Source of the DNA: Clostridia bacterium
Lineage (GTDB): Bacteria > Bacillota > Clostridia > Lachnospirales > WQUN01
DNA: 6,926 bases
Assembly (NCBI GenBank): GCA_025997155.1
Contig: BNUF01000126.1
Span: 1 to 6,926, forward strand
Reading direction: 5' to 3'
In this document: piece by piece, positions 1 through 6,674 of the stretch
Layout of the letters: the number at the start of each line of letters is the position of its first letter
Position numbering within the stretch: the stretch's first letter is position 1
Program-made: the position numbers and the translations under genes
Notes under the pieces: generated by a model
The model's database searches: none
Seen by the model: only the letters and a program-made list of their open reading frames with translations
What the model was told of the DNA's origin: nothing

Positions 1-469
1 TAAGGCGCGTCAATGGTGTCATTCCCAACTCGGTTATTTGGGCGTTTGACAGTACCGTGAAGGGGTTATCTTGCCATAAAGGGTCGGTGAATATCGTCCG
101 AAACTGTGTAATCGCGGGAACGCCCATCGCGTTTTCAAGTATTCTTATGACATGATTTATCTGGTCGGCGTGATAAACCGAAAGGCAGACAACGCTTATT
201 ATTGCGGTTTTATCTTTGCTCTTATTGATTTCGCATATTTTGTACCATTGATTATTCTCACCGCAATAAACCGCCGCAAAACGTTTTAAGAGTTTTGCCT
301 TAGCACTTGTCGCGGGTAGTTTGAATTCCAACTTGTACTGGTCGTTTATTGTATGAGTATAATTCTCGTCATACGCGTCAATTAAATAGCCTGTCCGCAT
401 CTGTTGATTTACGGGTTTAGCAGCCGACGATTCCGTGAATATCTGTAAATAACCTGATTTATACGACAA
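1..469 (-). CDS. Tail-tip minor structural protein / prophage endopeptidase-tail type, N-terminal part (partial)
   Basis: This is an open frame that runs off the left edge, with 156 complete codons visible. It begins SYKSGYLQIFTES after the initiator and soon shows MRTGYLIDAYDENYTHTIND followed by QYKLEFKLP. That block resembles the N-terminal region of Gram-positive phage minor structural/anti-receptor proteins and prophage endopeptidase tail proteins, which form the tail-tip hub below Dit and often carry cell-wall-degrading or receptor-binding domains further on. Those later domains would lie outside the window. Its place directly after Dit is the usual one. The start is chosen as TTG at 469 because AGGGGG sits 7 nt upstream. 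An in-frame GTG at 490, whose GTGA overlaps the Dit stop, would add seven residues and suggest translational coupling, but it has only a weak ribosome site. The family call is by motif resemblance and gene order; enzymatic activity cannot be judged from this fragment. Confidence 0.8.
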   Translation of the reverse strand, partial: MSYKSGYLQIFTESSAAKPVNQQMRTGYLIDAYDENYTHTINDQYKLEFKLPATSAKAKLLKRFAAVYCGENNQWYKICEINKSKDKTAIISVVCLSVYHADQINHVIRILENAMGVPAITQFRTIFTDPLWQDNPFTVLSNAQITELGMTPLTRL

Positions 470-476
470 GATTAAG

Positions 477-482
477 CCCCCT
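477..482 (-). promoter_or_regulatory. Ribosome binding site for the tail-tip protein
   Basis: AGGGGG on the minus strand lies 7 nt before the TTG at 469. It supports that start over the GTG at 490, which overlaps the preceding stop codon. The site sits in the short gap just after the Dit stop. Confidence 0.6.
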
Positions 483-486
483 TTTG

Positions 487-1257
487 TCACTCAATTTTTC
501 CGTAAAACCAACGTTCGCGCCACGAACAGGTGACGGCGGTTGTACTTAAATTAGTTATCGTGTACGCGCCGTTAGGTACTATTATGAATTCACCCGTCAA
601 GTATCGTATAAGGTTATTCCCCGCGTTATCAACGGCGGTCGCTGTATCCGCATCAATCGTAATACTATCATAAATGTTGTTGTACAGCGTTTCTTGCGTT
701 TGTGTGCCTGATTGCGCCAAAGATACCTTAACGAGTGAACCGCCTGTCGCGGTGATTTTAAGCGGCGTCGGTCTGCCTTTGTTTATGCCTGAATATGTTC
801 CGCCCGGTTGTATCGTTTGTGTTTCTAACTCCATACCAAAAGAAAACGGAAACACCGCGAAAGATATCACGAATGTAGCGGAAATGCCGTTGTAAAGGGG
901 TGTAAAATGAAGTCCCGTGAACAATCTCGCCTCCCAATATACATCAGGCACGCTTTCAAGTGTAAGCCGCCCCTGCGGATTTCTTGCAAGCCAATCCGCG
1001 ATTATTGCTAATTTTTGGTTTAGTGACGTTATATTTCGCGCCAATATCTTGCACTCTAATTGTATTGTGGATTCCTTGTAATGCACGTCTCCGCTTGGAT
1101 TTGTGAACACATACGAACCGTCGCGGTCGGGTACGTCAAGAATTGCTGTTTTTGATTCCGCGACAAATGGCAGGTCAAGTGAACGCGTCACAATGCCATA
1201 CGCGCTAGAGTGTTCTCCGTTGTAGGTAAAGCCTAAAGCTCCGTTGTTATCAGGCAT
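487..1257 (-). CDS. Distal tail protein Dit (siphovirus tail component family)
   Basis: A 256-residue protein. The N-terminal part has the Dit pattern: GFTYNGEHSSAYGIVTRSLD, then a segment reading LDVPDRDGSYVF, matching the typical 'hxxhpGRDGxh' element of the siphovirus tail family. Dit forms the hexameric hub ring that joins the tail tube to the tip and baseplate. The first ~135 residues fit the ring domain, and the beta-rich remainder fits the galectin-like or extension domain, ending CSWRERWFYGKIE. Its position between tape measure and tail-tip protein agrees. ATG at 1257 is preferred: GGGGGGTG lies 9 nt upstream, and the ATG overlaps the tape-measure stop by 8 nt, suggesting coupling. 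The longer GTG start at 1269 would place the G run directly against the start codon. Length is near the family's usual 220-300 residues. Confidence 0.9.
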   Translation of the reverse strand: MPDNNGALGFTYNGEHSSAYGIVTRSLDLPFVAESKTAILDVPDRDGSYVFTNPSGDVHYKESTIQLECKILARNITSLNQKLAIIADWLARNPQGRLTLESVPDVYWEARLFTGLHFTPLYNGISATFVISFAVFPFSFGMELETQTIQPGGTYSGINKGRPTPLKITATGGSLVKVSLAQSGTQTQETLYNNIYDSITIDADTATAVDNAGNNLIRYLTGEFIIVPNGAYTITNLSTTAVTCSWRERWFYGKIE

Positions 1258-4200
1258 ACACTGACGCACCCCCCATACTTAACTGCATAGAACGAATCAT
1301 AGTTTCAGCCGCTTGATTGTTTGCCACCTCATTATACATTGTGAGATTATTGGTATTGTTGACAGTTTGATTTATGGTGTTTGATATCCCGCCCAGAGAC
1401 GACAGCACAGAACCCACCAGCGTACTTATATCGCGTCCTATGGTCGATATATCCCGCACGGAATCAAGTATATCATTCATAGTGTTAAGCTCTGTCCTAA
1501 GCGTGTTATTCGCGGTTGACAACTGTTCTGTTTCTTTGATTTTGAAGTCGTTCATAGCTTTTTCCAGTTCATCAGACTTTTGCTTCGTCTCCTCAGCGTA
1601 ATCCTTAAACAATCCAGCCTTGAATTCGTCGAACGCCGCGCCTACTTCTTTTTGTGCGGCGTTTTCGTTGTCTATTGCGTCTTTGAGCGCGTCAAGCCGT
1701 TGCTTTTCCTGCTCTTTGTACTCGTCAAAAGATTCCTTAAGCGATTCCTGATGTTCTTTGTTCCCTTCGGCGTATGATTCCTGTGCGGCTTCAATCTGCT
1801 CTACGCTTTTGTTTGTTGCCTCTTCAATTTGCGCGCGGCGTTCGTCGCGTTCAAACTGTTCAAGTTCCGCCTGTATTCGCTCGTATTCATTGCGACCCTC
1901 GACTGTCACGGCGGACTTGAAAACTTCCGCCCGTTCCTGAAGTTTCGCCTTGTCGCGGTTTTTGTAATAGTCGTCGTCGGACTTTTTAAGCGCGTCCGCC
2001 TGTGCCTGAACCGCCTTTATCTGTGCGTCGGCGGCGTCTTTACGCGCCTTAAGTTCTGACTGCAAAGATTTAATATTAGCGTCAAGTTCTTTTTGGCGTA
2101 TTTTTATAATGCCGTCATACCGTTCTTTTGCTAGTTTCTTGAAGGTTGCGTTGCGTTTCTCCTGTTCTTTTTCAAGTGCGTCGGTGATATCTTTTTCAGC
2201 TTTGAAAATGTTGCGGTCAATCTCGTCTGTCGGAACAGTCCAGTCGTCATAAAAATTATGCTCCGAAATATCAAGCTTGGAGGAGTCAATCAACTTGTCA
2301 AACGCCTCACGTCGTTTATCTTCGGCGTTTTCGGCATATTCGTCCCAAAACTTTTTAAGTTCAAATGTGTATTTCTGCCACTCGCTTGAACCTTTTTCAA
2401 AATGTTTGTTCCTTAATTCTTCAAGTTTGGCGTAATATTCAACATCAGCAATGTACTCCAAATCAAGAGAATATTTGAGGTCGGAAAATTCTTTATCTCT
2501 TGCTTCCTGTGCCGCTTTTTCGGCTTTTTTGCGCCTTTCTTCCTCGTCCTTTTCCGCTTTATTTTTCGCGTCTTCGGCGGATTTTAGCGCGTCTGAATGA
2601 TTGACGCCAAAAGAAATATCATTAAGAAGTTCAATACTGTTGTTAACTTTATCAAGCGCTGCTCCGTACTCTTCAAGTTCGATTCTTCTCTTTTCGGCTT
2701 CTCTGTACGCCGCGTCATATGCTTTTGAATCAAAGTTGAAATCCGCTATACTGCCGATATTCACTTTGTTCTTTGCGTTCCTTGAATCCTCTAAGTTTTT
2801 GATACTATCTATTTCAATGCCGTAAGCTTTCAAACGGCTTTTGCTCTGTTCAAGAACGGCGCGGGTTTTATCGGCTTCGGCTTGAAGTGCGGCGCGGGCT
2901 TCGTCAATGAGAATCTTCCGCAAATCATCAAGCGCGGACTTTTCTATTTTGTATCCGTCCGCGGTTTTGTAAATAGTGCTTGCCAACTTCGGGTATTTTT
3001 TAATGAGGTTATAGACTTCACCGCTATTCAAACTTTCGCCTTGTGACAAGTCGTACATTGTTTGATTAAGTTCGGAAACGTCGCTTGCGGCATTCTTCAA
3101 AGTTTCAGATAACGCTTTTTGACGTTGCGCCAAACCAACAATGAGTGCCGTCAGTGCGTCCCGATTTTCATGAATAAATTTTGTAAGTTTAGTAATAAAT
3201 TTCGTTAAGTTCGCTACCGTCCGCCCGATTTCCTTTGCGTTTGCCGCGAGTTCGCCGTTGTCTTTCAGTTTTTCGATTTCTTCCACAAGCCCACCCATGC
3301 TGCCGCGAAGTTCCGAAAACGCCTCCGCGCCGACATCGCGCAAGAAGTTCTTGAACGTCGTTTTAAGTATCGATATACTTCCCGCAAGGGTTTTCGACTG
3401 CTCCGACATCATACCGTAGAACTTGCCGCCCTCTGATGCCGCGTCTATGAACGCCTTTGTGATATCTTTCGCGGAGATTGCCCCATTCGCCATATCTTCG
3501 CGGAGTGCTTTGATACTTTTACCAGTCGTTACCGACATCTGCTGAAGAGGGTTAAACCCCGCGTTCACCATTTGATTCAAGTCCTGCGCCATTAGCCGCC
3601 CGAGAGAAGTCATCTGTGAAAACGCAAGCGACAGCGACTGCATACGTTCCGCCGAACCGCCCGAAATGTCGCCGATTGCCTCAAGAACAGGCATAATATC
3701 TTTCGTTTCGACATTGAAACTCGACATAGTTGTCGCCGCTTTTTGAATAGCGGATATGTCAATAAAGTTCGACATTGACGAATTTTTTATGTTGTCAAGC
3801 ATATTTTTAGCTTCGCCAACACTCCCGAGCAAAACTTTGAATCTTATCATAGTCTGCTCGTATTCGGCGTTCGAGCCGATAAGCGCGGAGTAGAGAGTTT
3901 TCCCCGCCGCGCCTAAGATAACGGCTTGCATCATACGTCCCAAATTTTGTACGGAGTTCGCCAAAGTGTTGTTGGCGGCGGTTGCGTTCGCGGCTTGCAC
4001 CGCTTGATTTGAAATACTGTTTGTATTTGCGGCGGCGGCTGACGCGCTGTTTGACTGCGCGGCGTGATTTTGAATCAACGCTTGTGTTTGCTGTTGTATG
4101 CTTTGTGCCGCTAACGCCGAGTTCAGCTGTGCCGCTTGATTTGCCAGTCCCTGCTGCGCGTTTCTGACAAGCCCTATGTTACTTGTCACATTGCCGTAAG

Positions 4201-4513
4201 CCGTATTCAAAGTCCGCAACCGTTCGCGCAAAGTTTGCGCCTGTACGGATTGCGCTCCGAAAATTTGCGCTGCTTCACGGTACGCCGTCTGTGCGCTTGC
4301 GACAGATTGCCGCAACCGTTCCTGTTCCGCGACAAGCGGCTGTAAGCGGCTGTTAAGTTGCCCTGCCTGCGCGCCGAGACTTTGCAGCTCTTGCCGACTT
4401 TGATTAAGCTCCTGCGTAAACCGTATCGTGTCCTCGCCTATCTGCACATTGACGTTACCGACGGTTACACCGCCCGAGTTTGTACTTCCAAGATTTACGC
4501 CGCCCGCCGCCAT
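1250..4513 (-). CDS. Tail tape measure protein
   Basis: A 1087-residue protein, by far the longest in the window. It acts as the ruler and scaffold inside the growing tail tube and is ejected ahead of the DNA. Visible architecture: Gln/Ala-rich coiled-coil head (~30-180); a mildly hydrophobic helix (~190-212); a conserved tape-measure N-terminal domain (~205-400) containing LGSVGEAKNMLDNIK, MTSLGRLMAQDLNQMVNAGF and LREDMANGAISAKDITKAF; a second block at ~490-545 with IKKYPKLASTIYKTADGY; long charged coiled coil (~600-1000) including HFEKGSSEWQKYTFELKKFW; and an Asn/Thr-rich, non-coiled tail (~1010-1087). At the usual ~1.5 angstrom per residue, a tail of about 160 nm is expected. No lysozyme or peptidase domain is evident. 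ATG at 4513 has GGGGGTG 5 nt upstream. The gene end overlaps Dit. Confidence 0.95.
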   Translation of the reverse strand: MAAGGVNLGSTNSGGVTVGNVNVQIGEDTIRFTQELNQSRQELQSLGAQAGQLNSRLQPLVAEQERLRQSVASAQTAYREAAQIFGAQSVQAQTLRERLRTLNTAYGNVTSNIGLVRNAQQGLANQAAQLNSALAAQSIQQQTQALIQNHAAQSNSASAAAANTNSISNQAVQAANATAANNTLANSVQNLGRMMQAVILGAAGKTLYSALIGSNAEYEQTMIRFKVLLGSVGEAKNMLDNIKNSSMSNFIDISAIQKAATTMSSFNVETKDIMPVLEAIGDISGGSAERMQSLSLAFSQMTSLGRLMAQDLNQMVNAGFNPLQQMSVTTGKSIKALREDMANGAISAKDITKAFIDAASEGGKFYGMMSEQSKTLAGSISILKTTFKNFLRDVGAEAFSELRGSMGGLVEEIEKLKDNGELAANAKEIGRTVANLTKFITKLTKFIHENRDALTALIVGLAQRQKALSETLKNAASDVSELNQTMYDLSQGESLNSGEVYNLIKKYPKLASTIYKTADGYKIEKSALDDLRKILIDEARAALQAEADKTRAVLEQSKSRLKAYGIEIDSIKNLEDSRNAKNKVNIGSIADFNFDSKAYDAAYREAEKRRIELEEYGAALDKVNNSIELLNDISFGVNHSDALKSAEDAKNKAEKDEEERRKKAEKAAQEARDKEFSDLKYSLDLEYIADVEYYAKLEELRNKHFEKGSSEWQKYTFELKKFWDEYAENAEDKRREAFDKLIDSSKLDISEHNFYDDWTVPTDEIDRNIFKAEKDITDALEKEQEKRNATFKKLAKERYDGIIKIRQKELDANIKSLQSELKARKDAADAQIKAVQAQADALKKSDDDYYKNRDKAKLQERAEVFKSAVTVEGRNEYERIQAELEQFERDERRAQIEEATNKSVEQIEAAQESYAEGNKEHQESLKESFDEYKEQEKQRLDALKDAIDNENAAQKEVGAAFDEFKAGLFKDYAEETKQKSDELEKAMNDFKIKETEQLSTANNTLRTELNTMNDILDSVRDISTIGRDISTLVGSVLSSLGGISNTINQTVNNTNNLTMYNEVANNQAAETMIRSMQLSMGGASVYA
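1267..1274 (-). promoter_or_regulatory. Ribosome binding site for Dit, inside the tape-measure 3' end
   Basis: GGGGGGTG on the minus strand ends 9 nt before the ATG at 1257. It decides for that start rather than the GTG at 1269, which overlaps this run. GGGGGTG matches the 16S tail like GGAGGTG with one G-U pair. Confidence 0.6.
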
Positions 4514-4526
4514 TTAATCACCCCCG

Positions 4527-4679
4527 TTACATACCGTAAAACGCCCGCAAATTCGGCGGTATTAGCTCCTCGTCCCCGCCGTCTTCTTCTTGTTCGTCAA
4601 TCATTTTGTCGAGCAGAAACATTACATTTTTTGGGTCTTGCCGTCCGATTTCATCGGGCAGTTTTCCGTGTAAAATCCC
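4527..4679 (-). other. Tail chaperone T-like extension, in frame 0 directly after the G stop (out of register with the -1 frame)
   Basis: Fifty sense codons and a TAA continue in the same frame as the G chaperone, separated from it only by the TAA at 4682-4680. The product would read ILHGKLPDEIGRQDP, then a hydrophobic helix with VMFLLDKM, an acidic run (IDEQEEDGGDEE) and the end PPNLRAFYGM. Position (between G and tape measure), size and content fit the T portion of a G/GT chaperone pair, which links tube monomers to the tape measure. No good start codon with a ribosome site precedes it; the only ATG with useful length (4622) would give 30 residues and lacks a Shine-Dalgarno. The -1 frame entered at the slippery site ends at TGA 4653-4651 instead. 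Removing one base between about 4654 and 4679 would join it to the -1 frame. It may be broken, misread by one base, or reached by readthrough; function as T is inferred, not shown. Confidence 0.6.
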
Positions 4680-4982
4680 TTAAACGCCCGTCTTCTCCGT
4701 CGGCGGGCGTTCCTCGTTTTTTCCTGAATTGATAAACTCGTTAAAAAGATTGTAGATTTGCTCCCCGAGTTTTAGGCGGTCTTTTGGTTCGATAGAATCA
4801 AACTGTTTTTTATCAAGCACGGCGCGGAAGGCGTACCTTACGATATCGTCAAACACCCGCCGATAGTTGGCGTTTTGTTCTCTTGCCACCGCCAACTTGT
4901 CGTCTAACTGCATAAACGTTTCAAAATCAATCGGGTTGCTTGTGTAACTCTTATCACCAATTGTCAAATTAAGGTACTCCAT
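4680..4982 (-). CDS. Tail assembly chaperone (gpG-like)
   Basis: A 100-residue, mostly helical, charged protein (MEYLNLTIGDKSYTSNPIDF at the start; FDDIVRYAFRAVLDKKQF mid-way), located between the major tail protein and the tape measure. In siphoviruses this slot encodes the G chaperone, which coats the tape measure and recruits tail-tube monomers before being lost from the virion. Size and position fit; no precise family is recognised. The C-terminal tail (from about residue 86) is a charged, flexible linker that also encodes the frameshift signal at 4683-4722. A frameshifted product would share the first 89 residues. ATG at 4982 has GGGGGT 7 nt upstream, overlapping the major tail protein stop region; the gap between the two genes is 3 nt. 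The downstream partner segment is in frame 0 rather than -1, so the ability to make a full GT protein is uncertain. Confidence 0.8.
   Translation of the reverse strand: MEYLNLTIGDKSYTSNPIDFETFMQLDDKLAVAREQNANYRRVFDDIVRYAFRAVLDKKQFDSIEPKDRLKLGEQIYNLFNEFINSGKNEERPPTEKTGV
4683..4722 (-). promoter_or_regulatory. Programmed -1 ribosomal frameshift signal (A_AAA_AAC plus stem-loop)
   Basis: On the minus strand, the G reading frame GGA AAA AAC contains the canonical heptamer A AAA AAC in the correct phase (4722-4716). After the 4-nt spacer GAGG comes a perfect 8-bp inverted repeat: AACGCCCG (4711-4704) pairs with CGGGCGTT (4690-4683) around a 13-nt loop, and one further G-U pair is possible. The G stop codon begins at the 3' foot of the stem. 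Slippery site, short spacer and GC-rich stem at the end of a tail chaperone gene are the hallmarks of the lambda-like G/GT mechanism. In this sequence the shifted frame adds only 21 codons (starting RGTPADGEDGR) before TGA at 4653-4651, giving a 110-residue product. Confidence 0.75.
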
Positions 4983-4985
4983 ATG

Positions 4986-5876
4986 TTATACCCCCGTGAC
5001 GGTAACTGCCGCCGTCGCCGAAACTGTGTCAATCGTCGCGGTTACGGCTAGGGTTGCGCCGGTCTCGTCCGCCCCCACCGTGAGGACGCCGCCTGTCATA
5101 ACCGTGTCGCCGCTTGTTCCGCCCGTTACGGCGAATGTCGGCGTACCTGTAATGTTCTTGAGAGACGCGGTAAATTCTTGATTCCCTCCGACTGCGACGG
5201 TTGCGGTCGCGGGATTAATCGTGATTGATTGCGTTACAGCGTCGCCGTCGTCCGGTTTCCAGTACGGATTACTAAAAAAGTTTGCTTCAAGTATTTCGCG
5301 GCTTGTGATTTCGGGGTAAAGAAGTTCGTCCGACTCGTTCATAGCTCCCACGACTTCATCTTCGTCAATGAATTCGCGGTATCCGCCGTCCGCCGTTTTG
5401 AGAGATTTATATGTCGCTGTCGCCGTCTGAAAATTAGGCGCGCCGCTTGACGGTTTCGTCTGCCCGCCTACGTTTGAGGCAAACGAATACTTGCCCCGAA
5501 GTTCCCGCGTGTACCTGTATTTGTCATTAGATTTAAGCACCCGCCACATTGCCGCGAATTCGGGCGGATTTCCCCAGTCGTTGTCGTGATAAACTCCCCC
5601 GACATATAAAGCTCCTTTCATTTTCGCCGATATGTCTGGCGGGAGGGCGGCGGTTGTGAGCGTATGCCCCCGATTTTCGATATATGAAACTGATTCATAC
5701 GCGCCGTCGTCAGCGTCAAAGGTCGCGGCGTTCGCGGTGTCCGTCGCGGCAATCTGGACTGTTCCAGGCAGTTGTATTGGTGTGCCGTATGTTCGTCCGG
5801 TCGCGGTATCTGTCAATAGCTCCGCGATTGTGTATCCGCTTACGCCGATTACAGGGCGTGGTTTTCTGTTTGCCAT
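4986..5876 (-). CDS. Major tail tube protein (phi13 type) with C-terminal Ig-like domain
   Basis: A 296-residue protein. Residues ~1-210 fit the phi13-type major tail protein: VIGVSGYTIAELLTD near the start, the strand-rich YESVSYIENRGHTLTT, GGVYHDND, and a segment ending DELLYPEITSREILEANFF. Such subunits stack as hexameric rings to build the tail tube. Residues ~215-296 form an Ig-like domain of the Big_2 type: SITINPATATVAVGGNQEFT, then GGVLTVGADETGATLAVTAT, ending AAVTVTGV. These decorate the tube surface and may bind glycans or the host surface (inferred from other phages). Here the domain is fused in frame, with no recoding needed. ATG at 5876 has the only classic GGAGGA ribosome site in the window, 7 nt upstream and inside the end of the previous gene, which suits its need for high expression. 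Confidence 0.9.
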   Translation of the reverse strand: MANRKPRPVIGVSGYTIAELLTDTATGRTYGTPIQLPGTVQIAATDTANAATFDADDGAYESVSYIENRGHTLTTAALPPDISAKMKGALYVGGVYHDNDWGNPPEFAAMWRVLKSNDKYRYTRELRGKYSFASNVGGQTKPSSGAPNFQTATATYKSLKTADGGYREFIDEDEVVGAMNESDELLYPEITSREILEANFFSNPYWKPDDGDAVTQSITINPATATVAVGGNQEFTASLKNITGTPTFAVTGGTSGDTVMTGGVLTVGADETGATLAVTATIDTVSATAAVTVTGV

Positions 5877-5879
5877 AAA

Positions 5880-6299
5880 TCATTCCTCCAATGAAAAACG
5901 CCTGTCAACGTTAAAGTTGACGGCGTATACGAATGTGTCGTTGTTCTCTACCCACGCCTTGAACGGGGCTTGTTTCGCGGTTATAGCGGGGTAAAAATGC
6001 CCGCCTATTGTCGGGCGTGTCTGGTCTAGCAAGTCAACAATCCTATTCAACTTCTCAATCAGTTCAAGGGGATTGTTCCCCCGCGCCGTTATCTGCAAAT
6101 TCAGAAACTCCACGCCGTCAAGCTCCTTGTCTAGTCGCCCCGAACCGCCGTATTGTTGTAAACTTATGCACTCCAAAACCCCGGGCGGCGACTGCACAAG
6201 CCCCTCAAGGAATATGTCGCTATCAGGCAAAACCTCGTCCGCGCTGAACTTCCCAAGCCCGTTCTCCGCAAGATACGCGGCAATTTCGTCAAGCATCAT
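5880..6299 (-). CDS. Minor capsid / tail terminator-type protein
   Basis: A 139-residue protein located between the gp10-like protein and the major tail protein, where Gram-positive siphoviruses encode the tail terminator (listed in families as bacteriophage minor capsid protein). It begins MMLDEIAAYLAENGLGKF, has a central LQQYGGSGRLDKELDG followed by FLNLQITARGNNPLELIEKL, and a GGHFYPAITAKQAPF element near the end. This alternation of an N-terminal helix, a strand carrying 'QI.ARG', and a helix with a hydrophobic pattern fits that fold. The terminator caps the finished tube and docks it to the head. ATG at 6299 is preferred over the upstream TTG at 6314 because GGGGGTGG ends 5 nt before it and the previous stop ends at 6301, leaving a 1-nt gap. 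A second ATG follows immediately (6296). Confidence 0.8.
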   Translation of the reverse strand: MMLDEIAAYLAENGLGKFSADEVLPDSDIFLEGLVQSPPGVLECISLQQYGGSGRLDKELDGVEFLNLQITARGNNPLELIEKLNRIVDLLDQTRPTIGGHFYPAITAKQAPFKAWVENNDTFVYAVNFNVDRRFSLEE

Positions 6300-6300
6300 C

Positions 6301-6660
6301 TTAACCACCCCCAACCGCCTTAGACACCGCGCTTGCTATGTGGTTTATTATCGTTGGCGTTAGCCGTATCGCGAGGTCTTCAAGGTATTTCGCCTTGCGT
6401 CCGCGCTGGTGGTTTAAGCTTAAATCTTCGTGCTGGCGAATTGCGTAAGCCGCCGCTTCGCCCTTGCCGTAACTCACAACGCAAACCCCAGGCGCAATCT
6501 TATCAACCTGCCCGCTTAGCTCAAGCGTCCCCTCGTCGTGCGGAACTTCTTTTCCGCTTTCCGCAAGCAACGCCTCCGCACCCTCCCAAACAGCGCGGTC
6601 GCAAGCCGCCGCAACCGCCCCAACGAGTGCCGCGCCGTTCCATTGTATCTCCATACGCAA
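6301..6660 (-). CDS. Minor capsid / gp10-like head-tail joining protein
   Basis: A 119-residue protein. The hallmarks of the HK97 gp10/minor capsid type family are visible: VPHDEGTLELSGQV (family pattern VPxDTGxLxxS) at ~39-52, YAIRQHEDLSLNHQRGRKAK (Tyr-Ala...His-Glu...Gly-Arg-Lys-Ala-Lys) at ~72-91, and YLEDLA next to it. The protein sits in the head-tail connector region and helps attach the tail or stabilise the joint; the exact role varies between phages. TTG at 6660 has GGGGG 6 nt upstream; an ATG two codons later (6654) is the other reading, but its spacing to the G run would be 12 nt. The gene is GC-rich (sampled lines above 60%) and ends in a Gly run whose codons also serve as the ribosome site of the next gene. 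Confidence 0.85.
   Translation of the reverse strand: MRMEIQWNGAALVGAVAAACDRAVWEGAEALLAESGKEVPHDEGTLELSGQVDKIAPGVCVVSYGKGEAAAYAIRQHEDLSLNHQRGRKAKYLEDLAIRLTPTIINHIASAVSKAVGGG
6305..6312 (-). promoter_or_regulatory. Ribosome binding site for the tail terminator-type gene
   Basis: GGGGGTGG on the minus strand ends 5 nt before ATG 6299 and lies in the last glycine codons of the preceding gene. It excludes TTG 6314 as a likely start, which would precede the site. Confidence 0.65.
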
Positions 6661-6666
6661 CCACTT

Positions 6667-6671
6667 CCCCC
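6667..6671 (-). promoter_or_regulatory. Ribosome binding site for the gp10-like gene
   Basis: GGGGG on the minus strand lies 6 nt before TTG 6660 and 12 nt before ATG 6654, favouring TTG. It follows immediately after the U-tract of the terminator upstream. Confidence 0.45.
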
Positions 6672-6674
6672 AAC

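Noticed and set aside
4334..4353. Perfect tandem 10-nt repeat (aagcggctgt twice) in the tape measure
   Set aside because: Lies in an intact reading frame (Ser-Arg-Leu-Gln-Pro-Leu), only two units; looks like a chance or small replication-slip event without consequence.
4530..4622. Independent small gene starting at ATG 4622 (MFLLDKM...)
   Set aside because: No Shine-Dalgarno upstream, only about 30 residues, and it would cut off the T-like KLPDEIG part.
4358..4732. 124-codon plus-strand ORF covering the start of the tape measure and the G/T junction
   Set aside because: Antisense to well-supported genes, Arg/Leu-rich low-order composition, no ribosome site and no recognisable domain; a shadow of the GC-rich minus-strand coding.
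4733..4748. Second slippery-like run CTT TTT AAC upstream in G
   Set aside because: The heptamer T TTT AAC does not allow A-site re-pairing in the -1 frame, and no stem follows at the right distance.
5632..5994. 120-codon plus-strand ORF opposite the major tail protein
   Set aside because: Antisense to a confidently identified gene and without motifs or a convincing start.
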